A stretch of 64,000 nt of DNA from Rubrivivax sp. (lineage in GTDB: Bacteria > Pseudomonadota > Gammaproteobacteria > Burkholderiales > Burkholderiaceae_C): contig JAIXSE010000017.1 of assembly GCA_027484825.1 (NCBI GenBank), positions 1 through 64,000 of the forward strand, in the 5' to 3' direction. The notes beneath the pieces were generated by a model, which was not told the origin of the DNA, did no database searches, and saw only the letters and a list, made by a program, of their open reading frames with translations. Of this stretch, positions 8,531-19,375 are shown in pieces. The position numbers were made by a program, and so were the translations under genes. How positions within the stretch are numbered: the first letter of the stretch is position 1; every line of letters begins with the position of its first letter.

Positions 8531-9046
8531 ATGAACAAGCTGCCTCGCTGGACCGGACTGGTGGTGCTGGCCGTCGCTCTTGCGGCGGGCGCCGGCTTTG
8601 CTTTCAAAGGCACCCTCGCGCGCGACACCGCACCCCCGGTGAGTTATGTGCTGCTCGACGGCTCCCGTCATGACTCGCAGCAAGCCTGGGCCGGCAAGGT
8701 CATGCTGGTGAATTTCTGGGCGACCTCCTGCACCACCTGTGTCAAGGAGATGCCGGAAGTCATCGCCACCTACCAGAAGTACAAGGACCAGGGTTTCGAC
8801 ACCCTGGCCGTGGCCATGAGCTACGACCCGCCCGCCTACGTCTCCAACTTCGCCGAAAGCCGCCAGCTTCCGTTCAAGGTGGCCATGGACAGCACCGGCG
8901 AGATTGCCCACAGCTTTGGCAAGGTGCAGCTCACACCCACCACCTTCTTGATCAACAAGCGCGGCGAGATCGTCAAGCGCTTTGTCGGCGAGCCGGACTT
9001 CGCCGCCCTGCACGCCACCATCGAAAAGCTGCTGGCCGAAGGTTGA
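8531..9046 (+). CDS. TlpA/ResA-like thiol:disulfide oxidoreductase
   Basis: A 171-residue thioredoxin-fold protein with an N-terminal membrane anchor or signal (about 8-28), placing the domain in the periplasm. The active site is WATSCTTC with Cys67 and Cys70; CTTC is an unusual dipeptide between the cysteines, whereas many TlpA proteins have CPPC or CGPC. The cis-proline loop is seen in LTPTTFLIN. Family members reduce cytochrome c apoprotein or metallochaperone cysteines. The neighbours give no clue to the target. It begins 45 bp after the pseudo-kinase gene. Confidence 0.88.
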   Translation: MNKLPRWTGLVVLAVALAAGAGFAFKGTLARDTAPPVSYVLLDGSRHDSQQAWAGKVMLVNFWATSCTTCVKEMPEVIATYQKYKDQGFDTLAVAMSYDPPAYVSNFAESRQLPFKVAMDSTGEIAHSFGKVQLTPTTFLINKRGEIVKRFVGEPDFAALHATIEKLLAEG

Positions 9047-9355
9047 GCGCTGCGGCCGCAGCCGCAGCTTCGCCGCACCCCCATGCGCAGGCCCCGCTGA
9101 CAGCGCTCCGGCGCAGGGGCGAATCCCCTCCCGAATCCGCTCCCGAATTCCCTCCCCGTTGGCGGCTCACCGCTGCGCCCCCCCCCCCAAGGGGCCCCCC
9201 TTTGCAGATCTTTTCCTGAGGGACACCAGGGCGTCGCCGCCTGATACTAGGGTGTACACAGGTGCCCAGCCGGTTCGGTTCCCTCGCGGAGATCCGACGA
9301 GCCAGCGGCCGATTTCTCCCAAGCAGTTTCTTCGCGCTGGCCCCATCCATGCCGG
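9047..9355. other. Intergenic region ahead of the RND operon, with 12-bp repeats
   Basis: No gene is visible. Three 12-bp units (GAATCCCCTCCC type) stand at 9121-9156, followed by a C-rich/G-rich tract at about 9174-9200 that can form a hairpin. The palindrome GTGTACAC at 9252-9259 may be an operator for the efflux operon, since it lies roughly 100-150 bp ahead of its possible starts. It recalls the GGTGTA...TACACC repeat at 7061-7091. Confidence 0.45.
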
Positions 9356-11170
9356 GTGGACGGCCGCGACTCTATGCCTCTGGACCCATCGACGGCCCGC
9401 ATGAACACTACTTTGAACCGCCTTCCGTCCTCCCTGATCGCAAGCGTCGCTACCGCTGATGCTGCAGATGCCGCATCGGCCATGCCCCGCTCCGCTGCCC
9501 CGTCCGTCGATGACGCGGGCACCGGCCGCCCGCAACTGCCCTCACACGCTGTTGCTGTCCTGCCCGTGCGCAGCCGAGGCGTCAGGCGGCAGTCTGGCAA
9601 GGCCACCCCTTGGATCCTGGCCATCGTGCTGCTGGCGGCGGCGGCCGGCGGCTGGTGGTGGTGGAAGGGCCGAGACGCTGCGGCGGGCGCTGAAGGCTCA
9701 CGCGCCGCCAATGGACCGGCAGGAGCCGGGGGCCCAGGCGGTGCGGGGGGTGCCAGCGGGCCTGGCGGCGCCCAAGGCCCCGGCGGCAACCGACGCTTTG
9801 CCGCCAACCGGGTGCAACCGGTGTCGGTGGCCCAGGCGCGTCTGCAGGACATTCGCCAGACCGCTTCCGCCATCGGCACCATCACTGCGTCCAACACCGC
9901 CGTCGTCCGTGCCCAGGTGAGCGGCGTGCTGCAGGCACTGCACTTCAAGGAAGGCCAGCAGGTCAAGGCCGGACAGCCGCTGGCCCAGATCGATCCACGC
10001 GCCTTCCAGGCCACCCTGGCCCAGGCGGAAGGCACGCTGGCCCGCGACAAGGCGCAACTGGACAACGCCCGCATCGACCTGGCCCGCTACAAGGACCTGG
10101 TCGCCAAGGACGCCCTGGCCCGCCAGACCCTGGACACCCAGGAAGCCACGGTGCGACAGCTCGAAGGCACGGTCAAGGCCGACCGGGCCAGTGTGGACAG
10201 CGCGCGGCTGCAGGTCACCTACACCCGGGTGATCGCGCCCATCAGCGGCCGGGTCGGCCTGAAGCAGGTCGACATCGGCAACGTGGTGCAGACCGGTGAC
10301 ACCGCCGGTGTGGTCAGCATCACCCAGACCCGTCCCATCGCCCTGACCTTTGCAGTGCCGGCCGGCTTGTTGCCGCAAATCACTTCCAGCTTCAAATCCG
10401 GCACGCCGATGACGGTCGAGGCCTGGAGCCGCGACGGCAAGACCCGCCTGGCCACCGGCAAACTGGCCACCGCCGACAACGCCATCGACCTGGCCACCGA
10501 CACCATCAAGCTCAAGGCGCTCTTCCCCAATGATGACGACGCCCTCTATCCCAACCAGTCGGTGAGCGTGCGCCTGCAGCTCGCCACGCTGCAGAACCAG
10601 CTGGCAGTGCCGTCAGCCGCCGTCCTGCGGGGCGCGCAAGGTTTTTATGTCTACGTCGTGGGCGACGACAACAGCGTGTCCACCCGGGTGGTGCAGACCG
10701 GCGCGGTGGACGGCGACTGGACCGCCATCGATGGACCGGTCAAGCCCGGTGAGCGGATCGTCATCGACGGCGTGGACCGGCTGCGGGACGGCGCCAAGGT
10801 TGAAGTGATTGCAGCCGATCCCAAGCTGCGCGCGGGGGCCAATGCCGCACCGCGTCGCCAGCGCGGCGCCAGTGGCGCACGGGGAGGTGACAGCGGTGCC
10901 AGCGGCGCGGGTGTTGCCACCCCGCCGTCCGGGGGCGCGTCCGGCGCGCGCCCGGGCTCCCCGGCCGATGGCGCCATGCGGCCGGCCACCGGTGCCTCCG
11001 GCGCGAGCGCCCAGGCCGACGCCGACCGGCCCACCTGGCTGGACCGCCTGCCGCCCGACGTGGCGGAGAAGGTCATGAAGATGAGCCCCGCCGAGCGGGA
11101 GGCCTGGATCGCCGAACGCCGTGCCCAGCGCCAGGCCGCCCGTGGTGCCTCCGGCGCCAACGGCCAATGA
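9356..11170 (+). CDS. mdtA: RND efflux periplasmic adaptor, MdtA-like
   Basis: A membrane-fusion protein of up to 604 residues that links an RND pump to its outer-membrane channel. One transmembrane anchor (about 85-103, [18 protein letters not shown]) is followed by a Gly-rich, collagen-like linker (about 120-145), then the barrel-sandwich and helical hairpin region ([20 protein letters not shown] onward, [18 protein letters not shown]) and the beta-barrel and membrane-proximal domains. The tail from about residue 490 is a Gly-Ala-Ser-rich low-complexity region ending in a basic helix. The start is uncertain: ATG codons in frame lie at 9356, 9374 and 9401 and none has a strong Shine-Dalgarno sequence. 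First gene of a four-gene operon with two pumps and an outer-membrane protein. Confidence 0.9.
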   Translation: MDGRDSMPLDPSTARMNTTLNRLPSSLIASVATADAADAASAMPRSAAPSVDDAGTGRPQLPSHAVAVLPVRSRGVRRQSGKATPWILAIVLLAAAAGGWWWWKGRDAAAGAEGSRAANGPAGAGGPGGAGGASGPGGAQGPGGNRRFAANRVQPVSVAQARLQDIRQTASAIGTITASNTAVVRAQVSGVLQALHFKEGQQVKAGQPLAQIDPRAFQATLAQAEGTLARDKAQLDNARIDLARYKDLVAKDALARQTLDTQEATVRQLEGTVKADRASVDSARLQVTYTRVIAPISGRVGLKQVDIGNVVQTGDTAGVVSITQTRPIALTFAVPAGLLPQITSSFKSGTPMTVEAWSRDGKTRLATGKLATADNAIDLATDTIKLKALFPNDDDALYPNQSVSVRLQLATLQNQLAVPSAAVLRGAQGFYVYVVGDDNSVSTRVVQTGAVDGDWTAIDGPVKPGERIVIDGVDRLRDGAKVEVIAADPKLRAGANAAPRRQRGASGARGGDSGASGAGVATPPSGGASGARPGSPADGAMRPATGASGASAQADADRPTWLDRLPPDVAEKVMKMSPAEREAWIAERRAQRQAARGASGANGQ

Positions 11171-11198
11171 TCCCCGCCCCGATCCGGAAGCTGCGGCG

Positions 11199-14100
11199 AT
11201 GAACCCGTCACGTCCCTTTATCCAACGGCCGGTGGCCACCTCGCTGCTGATGCTGGCCATCTTGCTGGCGGGCCTGCTGGCCTACCGGCTGTTGCCGCTG
11301 TCCGCCCTGCCGGAGGTGGACTACCCCACCATCCAGGTCACCACGCTCTACCCGGGCGCCAGTCCGGACGTCATCTCCACCACGGTGACCGCGCCGCTGG
11401 AGCGGCAGTTCGGCCAGATGCCGGGCCTGAGCCAGATGACCTCGTCCAGCTCCGGCGGCGCCTCGGTGATCACGTTGAGGTTTTCGCTCGGCCTGTCGCT
11501 GGATGTGGCGGAGCAGGAAGTCCAGGCCGCCATTAACGCCGGCAGCAATCTGCTGCCCAGCGACCTTCCGATGCCGCCGGTCTACAGCAAGGTCAACCCG
11601 GCCGATGCGCCGGTGCTGACGATTGCGATCACCTCCCCCTCGCTGCCGGTCATCAAGGTGCATGACCTGGTGGAGAACCGTCTGGCGCCCAAGCTGTCGC
11701 AGGTCGACGGCGTGGGGCTGGTGAGCATTGCGGGCGGTCGGCGGCCGGCTGTGCGCATCCAGGCCAATCCGCGCACCCTGGCCTCGCTGGGGCTGTCGCT
11801 GGACGATGTGCGCAGCGCCATCGCCGCGGCCAACGTCAACCAGGCCAAGGGCAGCTTCGACGGCTCCCAGCGGGCATCCACCATCGATGCCAACGACCAG
11901 CTCCGCTCCGCCGCCGAATACCAGGACCTGATCGTGGCCTGGAAGAACGGCAGCCCACTGCGCCTGCGGGATGTGGCCGAGATCGTGGACGATGCAGAAA
12001 ACCTGCGGCTGGCCGCCTGGGCGGACGTGCCCTGCGGCGCATCGAACGACCCATCGGCCGGGGGAGATTGCAGCGCCGCGCGAGACCCCAAGTCCGGCAC
12101 CGCCCCTCGCTCGCTGGCGCAGGGCGTGATCCTGAACGTGCAGCGCCAGCCCGGCGCCAACGTCATCCAGACGGTGGACCGGGTCAAGGAGCTGCTGCCC
12201 AAGCTGCAGGCCACGCTGCCCGCCTCGGTGGACGTGCAGGTGCTGGCTGACCGCACCACCACCATTCGCGCCTCGGTCGACGACACCCAGTTCGAACTGC
12301 TGCTGGCCATCGTCCTGGTGGTGATGGTGATCTTCATGTTCCTGCGCAGCGCCAGTGCCACCCTCATTCCGAGCGTGGCGGTGCCGCTGTCCCTGGTGGG
12401 CACCTTCGGCGTCATGTACATGGCCGGGTTCTCGATCAACAACCTGACCCTGATGGCGCTGACGATTTCCACCGGCTTCGTGGTGGACGACGCCATTGTG
12501 ATGATCGAGAACATCGCCCGCTTCGTCGAGGAGGGCGACTCGCCGATGGAGGCGGCGTTCAAGGGCTCCAAGCAGATCGGCTTCACCATCATCTCGCTGA
12601 CGGTCTCGCTGATCGCGGTGCTGATTCCGCTGCTGTTCATGGGCGACGTGGTGGGGCGGCTGTTCCATGAATTCGCCATCACGCTGGCGGTGGCCATCCT
12701 GATCTCGGCCTTTGTGTCGCTGACCCTGACGCCGATGATGAGCGCCCGGCTGCTCAAGCCGGAGAGCCAGCACAAGCCTTCGCGCCTGGGCCAATGGACG
12801 GCCGACCGGTTCGACCGCCTGATCCAGGCCTACGGCCGCGGCCTGGACTGGGTGCTGGACCGCCCGACGCTCACGCTGCTGGGATTTGTGGCCACCCTGG
12901 CGCTGACGGCACTGCTGTACGTGCTGGTGCCCAAGGGCTTTTTCCCGGTGCAGGACACCGGTCTCGTGCAGGTCATCACCGAGGCCACGCAGACCACCTC
13001 CTTCGATGCGATGGGGGAGCGCCAGCGCAAGCTGGCGGAAGCCTTCCTGAAGGATCCGGACGTGGACCACATCACCTCCTTCATCGGGGTGGACGGCTCC
13101 AACACCTCGCTGAACACCGGCCGCATGCAGATCACGCTCAAGCCGTTTGCGCAGCGCCACAGCAGTGCGTCCGAGGTGATCGCCCGCCTGACCGAGGCCA
13201 ACCGGACGGTCCCCGGCATCACCGCCTACATGCAGCCGGTGCAGGACCTGACCATCGAGGACCGCGTCTCCAAGACCCAGTACCAGTTCCTGATCAGCTC
13301 CCCCGACGCCAAGGATCTGGCGCAGGCCAATGACGCGCTGCTGGCCCGTCTGCGCAATCTGCCGCAACTGACCGATGTCGCCAGCGATCTGCAGAACGAG
13401 GGCCTGCAGGCCTGGGTGCAGATCGACCGCGAGGCGGCCGGGCGACTGGGCGTGACCGTCGCAGCCATCGACACCGCGCTCTACAACGCCTTCGGCCAGC
13501 GACTGATCTCCACCATCTACACCCAGTCGAGCCAGTACCGGGTGGTGCTGGAGGCGGGGCCGGAGTTCCGCACCGGCCCGCGGGCGCTTGAAGGCCTGTA
13601 TGTGCCGGGCAGCACCACCACCACGACCAACGGCGTGAGCACCACCACCTCGGTCCAGGTGCCGCTGAGTTCGGTGGCGCGGATCGAGGAGCGGCCGGCG
13701 GCATTGGCCATCAATCACGTGGCCCAGTTTCCTGCCGCCACCATTTCCTTCAACCTGCCCCCCGGGGTGGCGCTGGGGGAGGCGGTCCAGGCCATCAAGG
13801 CCGAGCAGGCGCAGCTGGACTTGCCGGTGAGCGTGGAGACCAGCTTCCAGGGCGCTGCGCAGGCCTTCAGCAATTCGCTGTCCAGCACGCTGCTGCTGAT
13901 CCTGGCGGCGGTGGTCACCATGTACATCGTGCTGGGGGTGCTCTATGAGAGCTACATCCACCCGCTGACCATCCTGTCCACCCTGCCTTCGGCGGGTGTG
14001 GGCGCGCTGCTGGCGCTGCTGCTGGGCGGACTGGACCTGGGCATCATCGCCATCATCGGCATCGTGCTGCTGATCGGCATCGTGAAGAAGAACGCGATCA

Positions 14101-14486
14101 TGATGATCGACTTCGCGCTGGAGGCGGAGCGGGAGCACGGCATGGCGCCGCGGGCGGCCATCCACCAGGCCTGCCTGCTGCGCTTCCGCCCGATCCTGAT
14201 GACGACGATGGCGGCCCTGCTGGGCGCCCTGCCGCTGATGCTGGGCACGGGCGTGGGTCATGAGCTGCGCCATCCGCTGGGCGTGACCATGGTGGGCGGG
14301 CTGATCGTGAGCCAGCTGCTGACGCTGTTCACCACGCCGGTCATCTACCTCGGCTTCGCGGGCCTGGCCCAGCGCTGGCGGGACCGTCAGGCGCGCCGGG
14401 AGCATGGGAGCGGCACGGCCGCAGTGAACGCAGCGGGTCCCGCAGATCCGGCCGCACCACTGGCGGACGACCAGGGGACGCGATGA
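11199..14486 (+). CDS. mdtB: RND multidrug efflux pump subunit, MdtB-like
   Basis: A 1095-residue inner-membrane proton-driven pump. It starts [18 protein letters not shown] with the usual first transmembrane helix and carries the RND proton-relay pair Asp-Asp in [13 protein letters not shown] on helix 4. The final [22 protein letters not shown] and [15 protein letters not shown] motifs are standard. The start at 11199 has a GGAAG sequence about 9 bp upstream; the open frame extends 26 codons further. Two insertions are unusual: a cysteine-containing loop near residues 265-300 ([20 protein letters not shown]) and a Thr-rich loop ([14 protein letters not shown]) about residues 805-820. It is followed by a second pump gene overlapping by ATGA, as in MdtBC, which in E. 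coli works as a B2C heterotrimer. Confidence 0.93.
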   Translation: MNPSRPFIQRPVATSLLMLAILLAGLLAYRLLPLSALPEVDYPTIQVTTLYPGASPDVISTTVTAPLERQFGQMPGLSQMTSSSSGGASVITLRFSLGLSLDVAEQEVQAAINAGSNLLPSDLPMPPVYSKVNPADAPVLTIAITSPSLPVIKVHDLVENRLAPKLSQVDGVGLVSIAGGRRPAVRIQANPRTLASLGLSLDDVRSAIAAANVNQAKGSFDGSQRASTIDANDQLRSAAEYQDLIVAWKNGSPLRLRDVAEIVDDAENLRLAAWADVPCGASNDPSAGGDCSAARDPKSGTAPRSLAQGVILNVQRQPGANVIQTVDRVKELLPKLQATLPASVDVQVLADRTTTIRASVDDTQFELLLAIVLVVMVIFMFLRSASATLIPSVAVPLSLVGTFGVMYMAGFSINNLTLMALTISTGFVVDDAIVMIENIARFVEEGDSPMEAAFKGSKQIGFTIISLTVSLIAVLIPLLFMGDVVGRLFHEFAITLAVAILISAFVSLTLTPMMSARLLKPESQHKPSRLGQWTADRFDRLIQAYGRGLDWVLDRPTLTLLGFVATLALTALLYVLVPKGFFPVQDTGLVQVITEATQTTSFDAMGERQRKLAEAFLKDPDVDHITSFIGVDGSNTSLNTGRMQITLKPFAQRHSSASEVIARLTEANRTVPGITAYMQPVQDLTIEDRVSKTQYQFLISSPDAKDLAQANDALLARLRNLPQLTDVASDLQNEGLQAWVQIDREAAGRLGVTVAAIDTALYNAFGQRLISTIYTQSSQYRVVLEAGPEFRTGPRALEGLYVPGSTTTTTNGVSTTTSVQVPLSSVARIEERPAALAINHVAQFPAATISFNLPPGVALGEAVQAIKAEQAQLDLPVSVETSFQGAAQAFSNSLSSTLLLILAAVVTMYIVLGVLYESYIHPLTILSTLPSAGVGALLALLLGGLDLGIIAIIGIVLLIGIVKKNAIMMIDFALEAEREHGMAPRAAIHQACLLRFRPILMTTMAALLGALPLMLGTGVGHELRHPLGVTMVGGLIVSQLLTLFTTPVIYLGFAGLAQRWRDRQARREHGSGTAAVNAAGPADPAAPLADDQGTR

Positions 14487-17400
14487 ACATCTCCGCGCCC
14501 TTCATCGCCCGGCCGGTGGCGACGACGCTGATCACCCTGGGCATCGCCCTGGCCGGCATCCTGGGCTTCCAGTTGCTGCCGATCGCGCCGCTTCCGCAGG
14601 TGGACTTCCCGACCATCTCGGTCTCGGCCTCGTTGCCGGGCGCCAGTCCCGACACCATGGCGGCCACCGTGGCCACGCCGCTGGAGCGGGCTCTGGGCAG
14701 CATCGCCGGGGTGACCGAGATCACCTCGCGCTCGTCGCAGGGGTCGGCCAACATCGTGCTGCAGTTCGACCTGAGCCGGGACATCAACGGTGCGGCCCGC
14801 GACGTGCAGGCGGCGATCAATGCCGCCCGTTCGCTGCTGCCCACCGGCATGCCCAGCAATCCGACCTACCGCAAGGTCAACCCGGCGGATGCGCCGATCA
14901 TGATCCTGGCGCTGACCTCGCAGACCCTCAGCCGCGGCCAGATGTATGACGCCGCCTCCACCGTGCTGGCCCAGCGACTGGCGCAGGTGGAGGGTGTGGG
15001 GCAGGTGAACGTCGGCGGGGGCGCGCTGCCGGCGGTGCGGGTGGCCCTCAATCCGGACAAGCTGGCGGCCAACGGCCTCTCGCTGGACACGGTGCGCACG
15101 GCCATCAGCAGCACCAATGCCAACCGGCCCAAGGGCTCGGTGGAGGAAGGGGGCCGTTACTGGCAGATCGGCGCCAACGACCAGGCCCGCACCGCCGCGG
15201 ACTATGCGCCGGTGGTGCTGTCCTACCGCAACGGCGCAGCACTGCGCCTGCGGGATGTGGGCGAGGTGACGGATTCGGTGCAGGACGTGCGCAACTACGC
15301 CGCCTCCAACCGGCAGCCGGCCATCCTGATGTTCATCCAGAAGGAGCCGGGCGCCAACATCATCGAGACGGTGGGCCGCATCCGCGCCTTGCTGCCGCAT
15401 CTGCAGGCCTCGATTCCGCCGTCGATCGAGCTCAAGGTCATCAGCGACCGAACGCCCACCATCCGCGCCTCGCTCCAGGAAGTGGAACGGGCGATGGCGG
15501 TGTCGGTGGGGCTGGTGATCCTGGTGGTGCTGCTGTTCCTGCGCAGCTGGCGGGCGACGCTGCTGCCGGCGGTGGCCGTGCCGGTGTCGCTGGCCGGCAC
15601 CTTCGGCATCATGTACCTCTTCGGCTACAGCCTGGACAACCTGTCGGCCATGGCGCTGACGGTGGCCACCGGCTTTGTGGTGGACGACGCCATCGTGGTG
15701 CTGGAGAACATCTCCCGCTATATCGAGCAGGGCTACTCCCCGCGGGAGGCGGCGCTCAAGGGCGCCCAGGAGATCGGGTTCACCGTGGTCTCCATCAGCC
15801 TATCGCTGGTGGCGGTGTTCCTTCCCATCCTGTTGATGGGCGGTGTCGTGGGACGGCTGTTCCGGGAATTCGCGGTGGTGCTGTCGGCCTCCATCCTGGT
15901 GTCGATGGTGGTGTCGCTCACCACCACGCCGATGATGGCCTCGCGGGTGCTGCGGGCACGCGCCCGGGCGAGCGAGTCGCCGGCGGCGCAGGTTCGCTCG
16001 TCGCGACCGTCACGACTGGCGCGCTGGTCCGGTGGGTTCAGCCGCGCGCTGTCACGCGGATATCGGCGCAGCCTGATGTGGACCCTGCGCCATCAACCGG
16101 TGGCGCTGCTGTCCCTGGTCGCGGTGATCGGGGTCAACGTCTACCTGTACGGGGTGATTCCCAAGACCTTCTTCCCGCAACAGGACACCGGCGTGCTCTT
16201 CGGCGGCGTGCAGGCCGACCAGGGCAGCTCCTTCGGCATGATGCGGGCCCGTGTGGACCGGTTCATGGACATCATCCTCGCCGACCCCGCGGTGGAGAAC
16301 GTCAACGGCAGCACCTCGGGCGGCAACTCGGCGAATTTCTACATCACCCTCAAGCCGCTGGCCGAGCGCAAGATCTCGGCGGACGGCGTGGTGAACCGGC
16401 TGCGGGACAAGATGGCGCATGAGCCGGGCGCCAACCTGTTCCTGGTGCCGGTGCAGGACATCCGCATCGGTGGCCGGCAGTCCAATGCGCAGTACCAGTT
16501 CACCCTGCAGGCGGACGACCTGGAAGTGCTGCGCACCTGGGAGCCACGGGTGCGCAATGCGCTGTCGCAGTTGCCGGAACTCACCGACGTCAACACCGAC
16601 CAGCAGGACAAGGGCATCCAGACCACGCTGGTCATCGACCGCGAGGCGGCGGCGCGTCTGGGCATCACCGTCAGCAACATCGACACCACCCTCAGCAACG
16701 GATTCAGCCAGCGGCAGGTGGGCGTCATCTACAACCCGCTGAACCAGTACCGGGTGGTGATGGAACTGGCCGCGGACGACCTCAAGGGGCCCGAGACGCT
16801 GAAGAAGCTCTATGTCACCAGCAGCAGCGGCGCGCAGGTGCCGCTCTCGGCCTTCACCCGGGTGGAGACGACCAACACGCCGCTGTCGGTCAACCACCAG
16901 GGCGGCACGCCGGCCTCGACCATCAGCTTCAACCTGCCGCCGGGCGTGTCCCTGTCGCAGGCCACCGACGCCATCAACAACGCCATGGCGGAGCTGGGCG
17001 TGCCGGTGTCGCTGCGCGGCACCTTCGCGGGGACGGCCAATGCCTTCCAGGACGCGCTGAAGTCCCAGCCGCTGCTGATCGGGGCGGCCATCATCGCCAT
17101 CTATCTGGTGCTGGGCATGCTGTATGAGAGCCTGGTGCATCCGGTCACCATCCTCTCGACGCTGCCGTCGGCGGGGGTGGGCGCGCTGCTGGCGCTGATG
17201 CTCTTCAACACCGAGTTTTCAATCATTGCGCTGATCGGCGTGATTCTGCTGATCGGCATCGTGAAGAAGAACGCCATCATGATGATCGACTTCGCCATTG
17301 CGCGGCAGCGCAGCACGGCGCATCTGTCGGCGGGTGCGGCCATCTTCCGGGCGGCCAAGCTGCGGCTGCGGCCCATTCTGATGACCACCTTCGCCGCCAT

Positions 17401-17665
17401 CTTTGGCGCGGTCCCGCTGGCGGTGGGCAGCGGCGACGGCGCCGAGCTGCGCCAGCCGCTGGGCATCGCCATCGTGGGCGGGCTGATTCTGAGCCAGTTG
17501 CTGACGCTCTACACCACGCCGGTGGTGTTCGTGCTGATGGAGCGGCTGCGCCAGAGGCTGCTGCGCCTGCGCCGTCGGTCCTCCCGCGGCGATCCCGCTT
17601 CCGGCGCTCCGGCGCCCTCCGCTTTGACTGCCGAGCCGCCTGCGGCTCCGTCCCTCCAGGGTTGA
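14483..17665 (+). CDS. mdtC: RND multidrug efflux pump subunit, MdtC-like
   Basis: A 1060-residue RND pump paralogous to the preceding gene. It begins [20 protein letters not shown], carries the proton-relay Asp pair in [13 protein letters not shown] and ends with [17 protein letters not shown] and a Ser/Pro/Ala-rich cytoplasmic tail of about 40 residues. Its ATG overlaps the stop of the MdtB-like gene by four bases, so the two subunits are probably made in fixed ratio. In E. coli the MdtABC system exports bile salts, novobiocin and similar amphipathic compounds; the substrate here is unknown. Confidence 0.93.
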   Translation: MNISAPFIARPVATTLITLGIALAGILGFQLLPIAPLPQVDFPTISVSASLPGASPDTMAATVATPLERALGSIAGVTEITSRSSQGSANIVLQFDLSRDINGAARDVQAAINAARSLLPTGMPSNPTYRKVNPADAPIMILALTSQTLSRGQMYDAASTVLAQRLAQVEGVGQVNVGGGALPAVRVALNPDKLAANGLSLDTVRTAISSTNANRPKGSVEEGGRYWQIGANDQARTAADYAPVVLSYRNGAALRLRDVGEVTDSVQDVRNYAASNRQPAILMFIQKEPGANIIETVGRIRALLPHLQASIPPSIELKVISDRTPTIRASLQEVERAMAVSVGLVILVVLLFLRSWRATLLPAVAVPVSLAGTFGIMYLFGYSLDNLSAMALTVATGFVVDDAIVVLENISRYIEQGYSPREAALKGAQEIGFTVVSISLSLVAVFLPILLMGGVVGRLFREFAVVLSASILVSMVVSLTTTPMMASRVLRARARASESPAAQVRSSRPSRLARWSGGFSRALSRGYRRSLMWTLRHQPVALLSLVAVIGVNVYLYGVIPKTFFPQQDTGVLFGGVQADQGSSFGMMRARVDRFMDIILADPAVENVNGSTSGGNSANFYITLKPLAERKISADGVVNRLRDKMAHEPGANLFLVPVQDIRIGGRQSNAQYQFTLQADDLEVLRTWEPRVRNALSQLPELTDVNTDQQDKGIQTTLVIDREAAARLGITVSNIDTTLSNGFSQRQVGVIYNPLNQYRVVMELAADDLKGPETLKKLYVTSSSGAQVPLSAFTRVETTNTPLSVNHQGGTPASTISFNLPPGVSLSQATDAINNAMAELGVPVSLRGTFAGTANAFQDALKSQPLLIGAAIIAIYLVLGMLYESLVHPVTILSTLPSAGVGALLALMLFNTEFSIIALIGVILLIGIVKKNAIMMIDFAIARQRSTAHLSAGAAIFRAAKLRLRPILMTTFAAIFGAVPLAVGSGDGAELRQPLGIAIVGGLILSQLLTLYTTPVVFVLMERLRQRLLRLRRRSSRGDPASGAPAPSALTAEPPAAPSLQG

Positions 17666-17672
17666 GAGATCC

Positions 17673-19109
17673 ATGAAGATCCGTTGTTCTGATTTGACTT
17701 CATCCGGCGCCACTGCGCTGACGCTGCTGGTCCTGAGCCTGAGCGCGGCCCTGGGCGGCTGCGCCATCACCCGCAAGGACCCGCCACCGCCGGTGACCGC
17801 CCCGGCCGAGTACAAGGAGACCGATCTGTGGCGCCATGCGCAGCCGGGGGTGGCGGATGCGGTTCCGCAAGCCTGGTGGACCTTGTTCCAGGACCCGGTG
17901 CTCAACGACCTGCAGGCCCGGCTGGTGATCGGCAATGAGAACCTCAAGGTCTCGATTGCCCAGGTGGCCAGCGCACGGGCCGCGGTGGATGCGAGCAGCT
18001 CGGCCTTGCTGCCGACGCTGTCGCTGGGCGGGAGCGGCACCCGCAGTGCCAGCCCGGACGGCAATGTCAGCGGCGGCTCCATCAGCCGTGGGCCGACCAA
18101 CAGTGCGCAGCTGTCGCTGAGCACCAGTTGGGAGGCGGATCTCTGGGGTCGTTTGCGCCTGGCCAGTGAAGGCGCGCAGGCTAGCCTGCAGGCCAGTGAG
18201 GGTGATCTGGCGGCGGCGCGGCTGTCGGCGCAGACGACCTTGGCGCAGAGCTATTTTTCGCTGCGCACGGCGGAGGCGCAGGAGGCGCTGTATGAGCGCA
18301 GCGTGAAGTCCTATGAACGCTTCCAGGCGCTGACCGAGGCGCGCTATCAGGGCGGGGTGGCGGCACGCAGTGATGTGCTGCAGGCGCAGACCCAGTTGCG
18401 GTCGGCGCAGGCGCAGCTGCTGGAGACGCAGGCCACCCGGGCCCAGTTGGCCCATGCGATTGCGGTGCTGCTGGGCTTGCCGCCTTCGGCGCTGGAGCTC
18501 AATGCCAATGCCACCTTGCCGGTGCCGCCGGCAGTGCCGGTCATGGTGCCGTCGCAGTTGCTGGAGCGCCGGCCGGACATCGCGGCGGCACAGCGTCGGG
18601 TGGCGGTGGCTTATGCGCAGATCGGTGTGGCGGATGCAGCGTTTTATCCGACGCTGTCGCTGTCGGCCAGCGGTGGGTATCGCAGCAGCACCTTGTCGAA
18701 TCTGGTGAGTGCACCCAATCTGTTCTGGTCGATCGGGCCGTCGCTGGCGATGTCGATCTTCGACAACGGGCAGCACAAGCTGGCGAGTGCGCAGGCCCGG
18801 GCCAGTGCCGATTCGGCGGTGGCAACGTATCGGCAGACGGTGCTGACGGCGATGCAGGAGGTGGAGGACAACCTGGTGCTGGCGGATCGGCTGGCGCGCG
18901 AGGCACAGCTGCAGCAGGAGGCGGTGGATTCGGCTCAGCGCAACCTGGGGCTGGTGACGGAGCAGTACCGAGCGGGGACGGTGAGTTTTCTGGAGGTGAC
19001 GACGGCGCAGAACAGCGCGCTGACGGCGGAGGCGTCACTGCTGTCGATCCGGAACCGCCAGCTCGCGGCAGTCAACCTGCTCCTCAAAAACATCGCAGGC
19101 AGATGGTGA
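17673..19109 (+). CDS. RND efflux outer-membrane lipoprotein, NodT/OprM type
   Basis: A 478-residue TolC-fold outer-membrane factor. The signal peptide ends in a lipobox (SAALGGC, cysteine about residue 30). The repeated OEP helical halves are visible, with landmarks such as STSWEADLWGRLRLASEG, the ERRPDIAAAQRRV motif and IGVADAAFYPTLSLSASGGY. It forms the duct through the outer membrane for the preceding pump. It starts 7 bp after the MdtC-like stop. Base composition at the third codon position drops slightly in its second half. The end abuts an intergenic hairpin repeat that may terminate transcription. Confidence 0.94.
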   Translation: MKIRCSDLTSSGATALTLLVLSLSAALGGCAITRKDPPPPVTAPAEYKETDLWRHAQPGVADAVPQAWWTLFQDPVLNDLQARLVIGNENLKVSIAQVASARAAVDASSSALLPTLSLGGSGTRSASPDGNVSGGSISRGPTNSAQLSLSTSWEADLWGRLRLASEGAQASLQASEGDLAAARLSAQTTLAQSYFSLRTAEAQEALYERSVKSYERFQALTEARYQGGVAARSDVLQAQTQLRSAQAQLLETQATRAQLAHAIAVLLGLPPSALELNANATLPVPPAVPVMVPSQLLERRPDIAAAQRRVAVAYAQIGVADAAFYPTLSLSASGGYRSSTLSNLVSAPNLFWSIGPSLAMSIFDNGQHKLASAQARASADSAVATYRQTVLTAMQEVEDNLVLADRLAREAQLQQEAVDSAQRNLGLVTEQYRAGTVSFLEVTTAQNSALTAEASLLSIRNRQLAAVNLLLKNIAGRW

Positions 19110-19354
19110 GCCCCCCAGTCGCTAGCGCTCCTGCCCCCAGGGGGCGCCGCCCAGCGGCCTGGCGGAGCCAGTTCCGCGGGCGTGGCTTGGGGGGCGCCCA
19201 GGCGCTTTGCGCCTGAGGCTGAAGGGGGAGAGCCCCCCAGTCGCTTCGCTCCTGCCCCAGAGGGGCGCCTCCCAGCGGCCTGGCAGAGCCAGTTCCGCGG
19301 GCGTGGCTGGGGGGCGCCCAGGCGCTTTGCGCCTGAGGCTGGAGGGGCGGGGCC
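19110..19354. repeat. Hairpin-rich intergenic repeat, two tandem copies
   Basis: Two copies of a roughly 122-bp unit (about 19110-19231 and 19232-19354) fill the gap between the convergent outer-membrane factor and lipA genes. Each contains three possible stem-loops: GCCCC-rich/GGGGC, CTGGC(n3)GCCAG and AGGCGC-TTT-GCGCCT. A diverged third copy stands at 30174-30283, also between convergent genes. In that copy the last stem is GGAGC-TGC-GCTCC, so both arms changed together. The element is non-coding, probably acts as RNA structure or a bidirectional terminator, and resembles the dispersed intergenic repeats common in GC-rich betaproteobacteria. Confidence 0.85.
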
Positions 19355-19375
19355 CGGGGCCCGGGCCGGGCGGGG

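Noticed and set aside
11208..14405. Very long open frame (1065 codons) on the minus strand of the MdtB-like gene
   Set aside because: It mirrors the codon bias of the real pump gene and shows a Gln/His/Arg-rich composition with no family resemblance. Such antisense frames are expected in GC-rich coding DNA.
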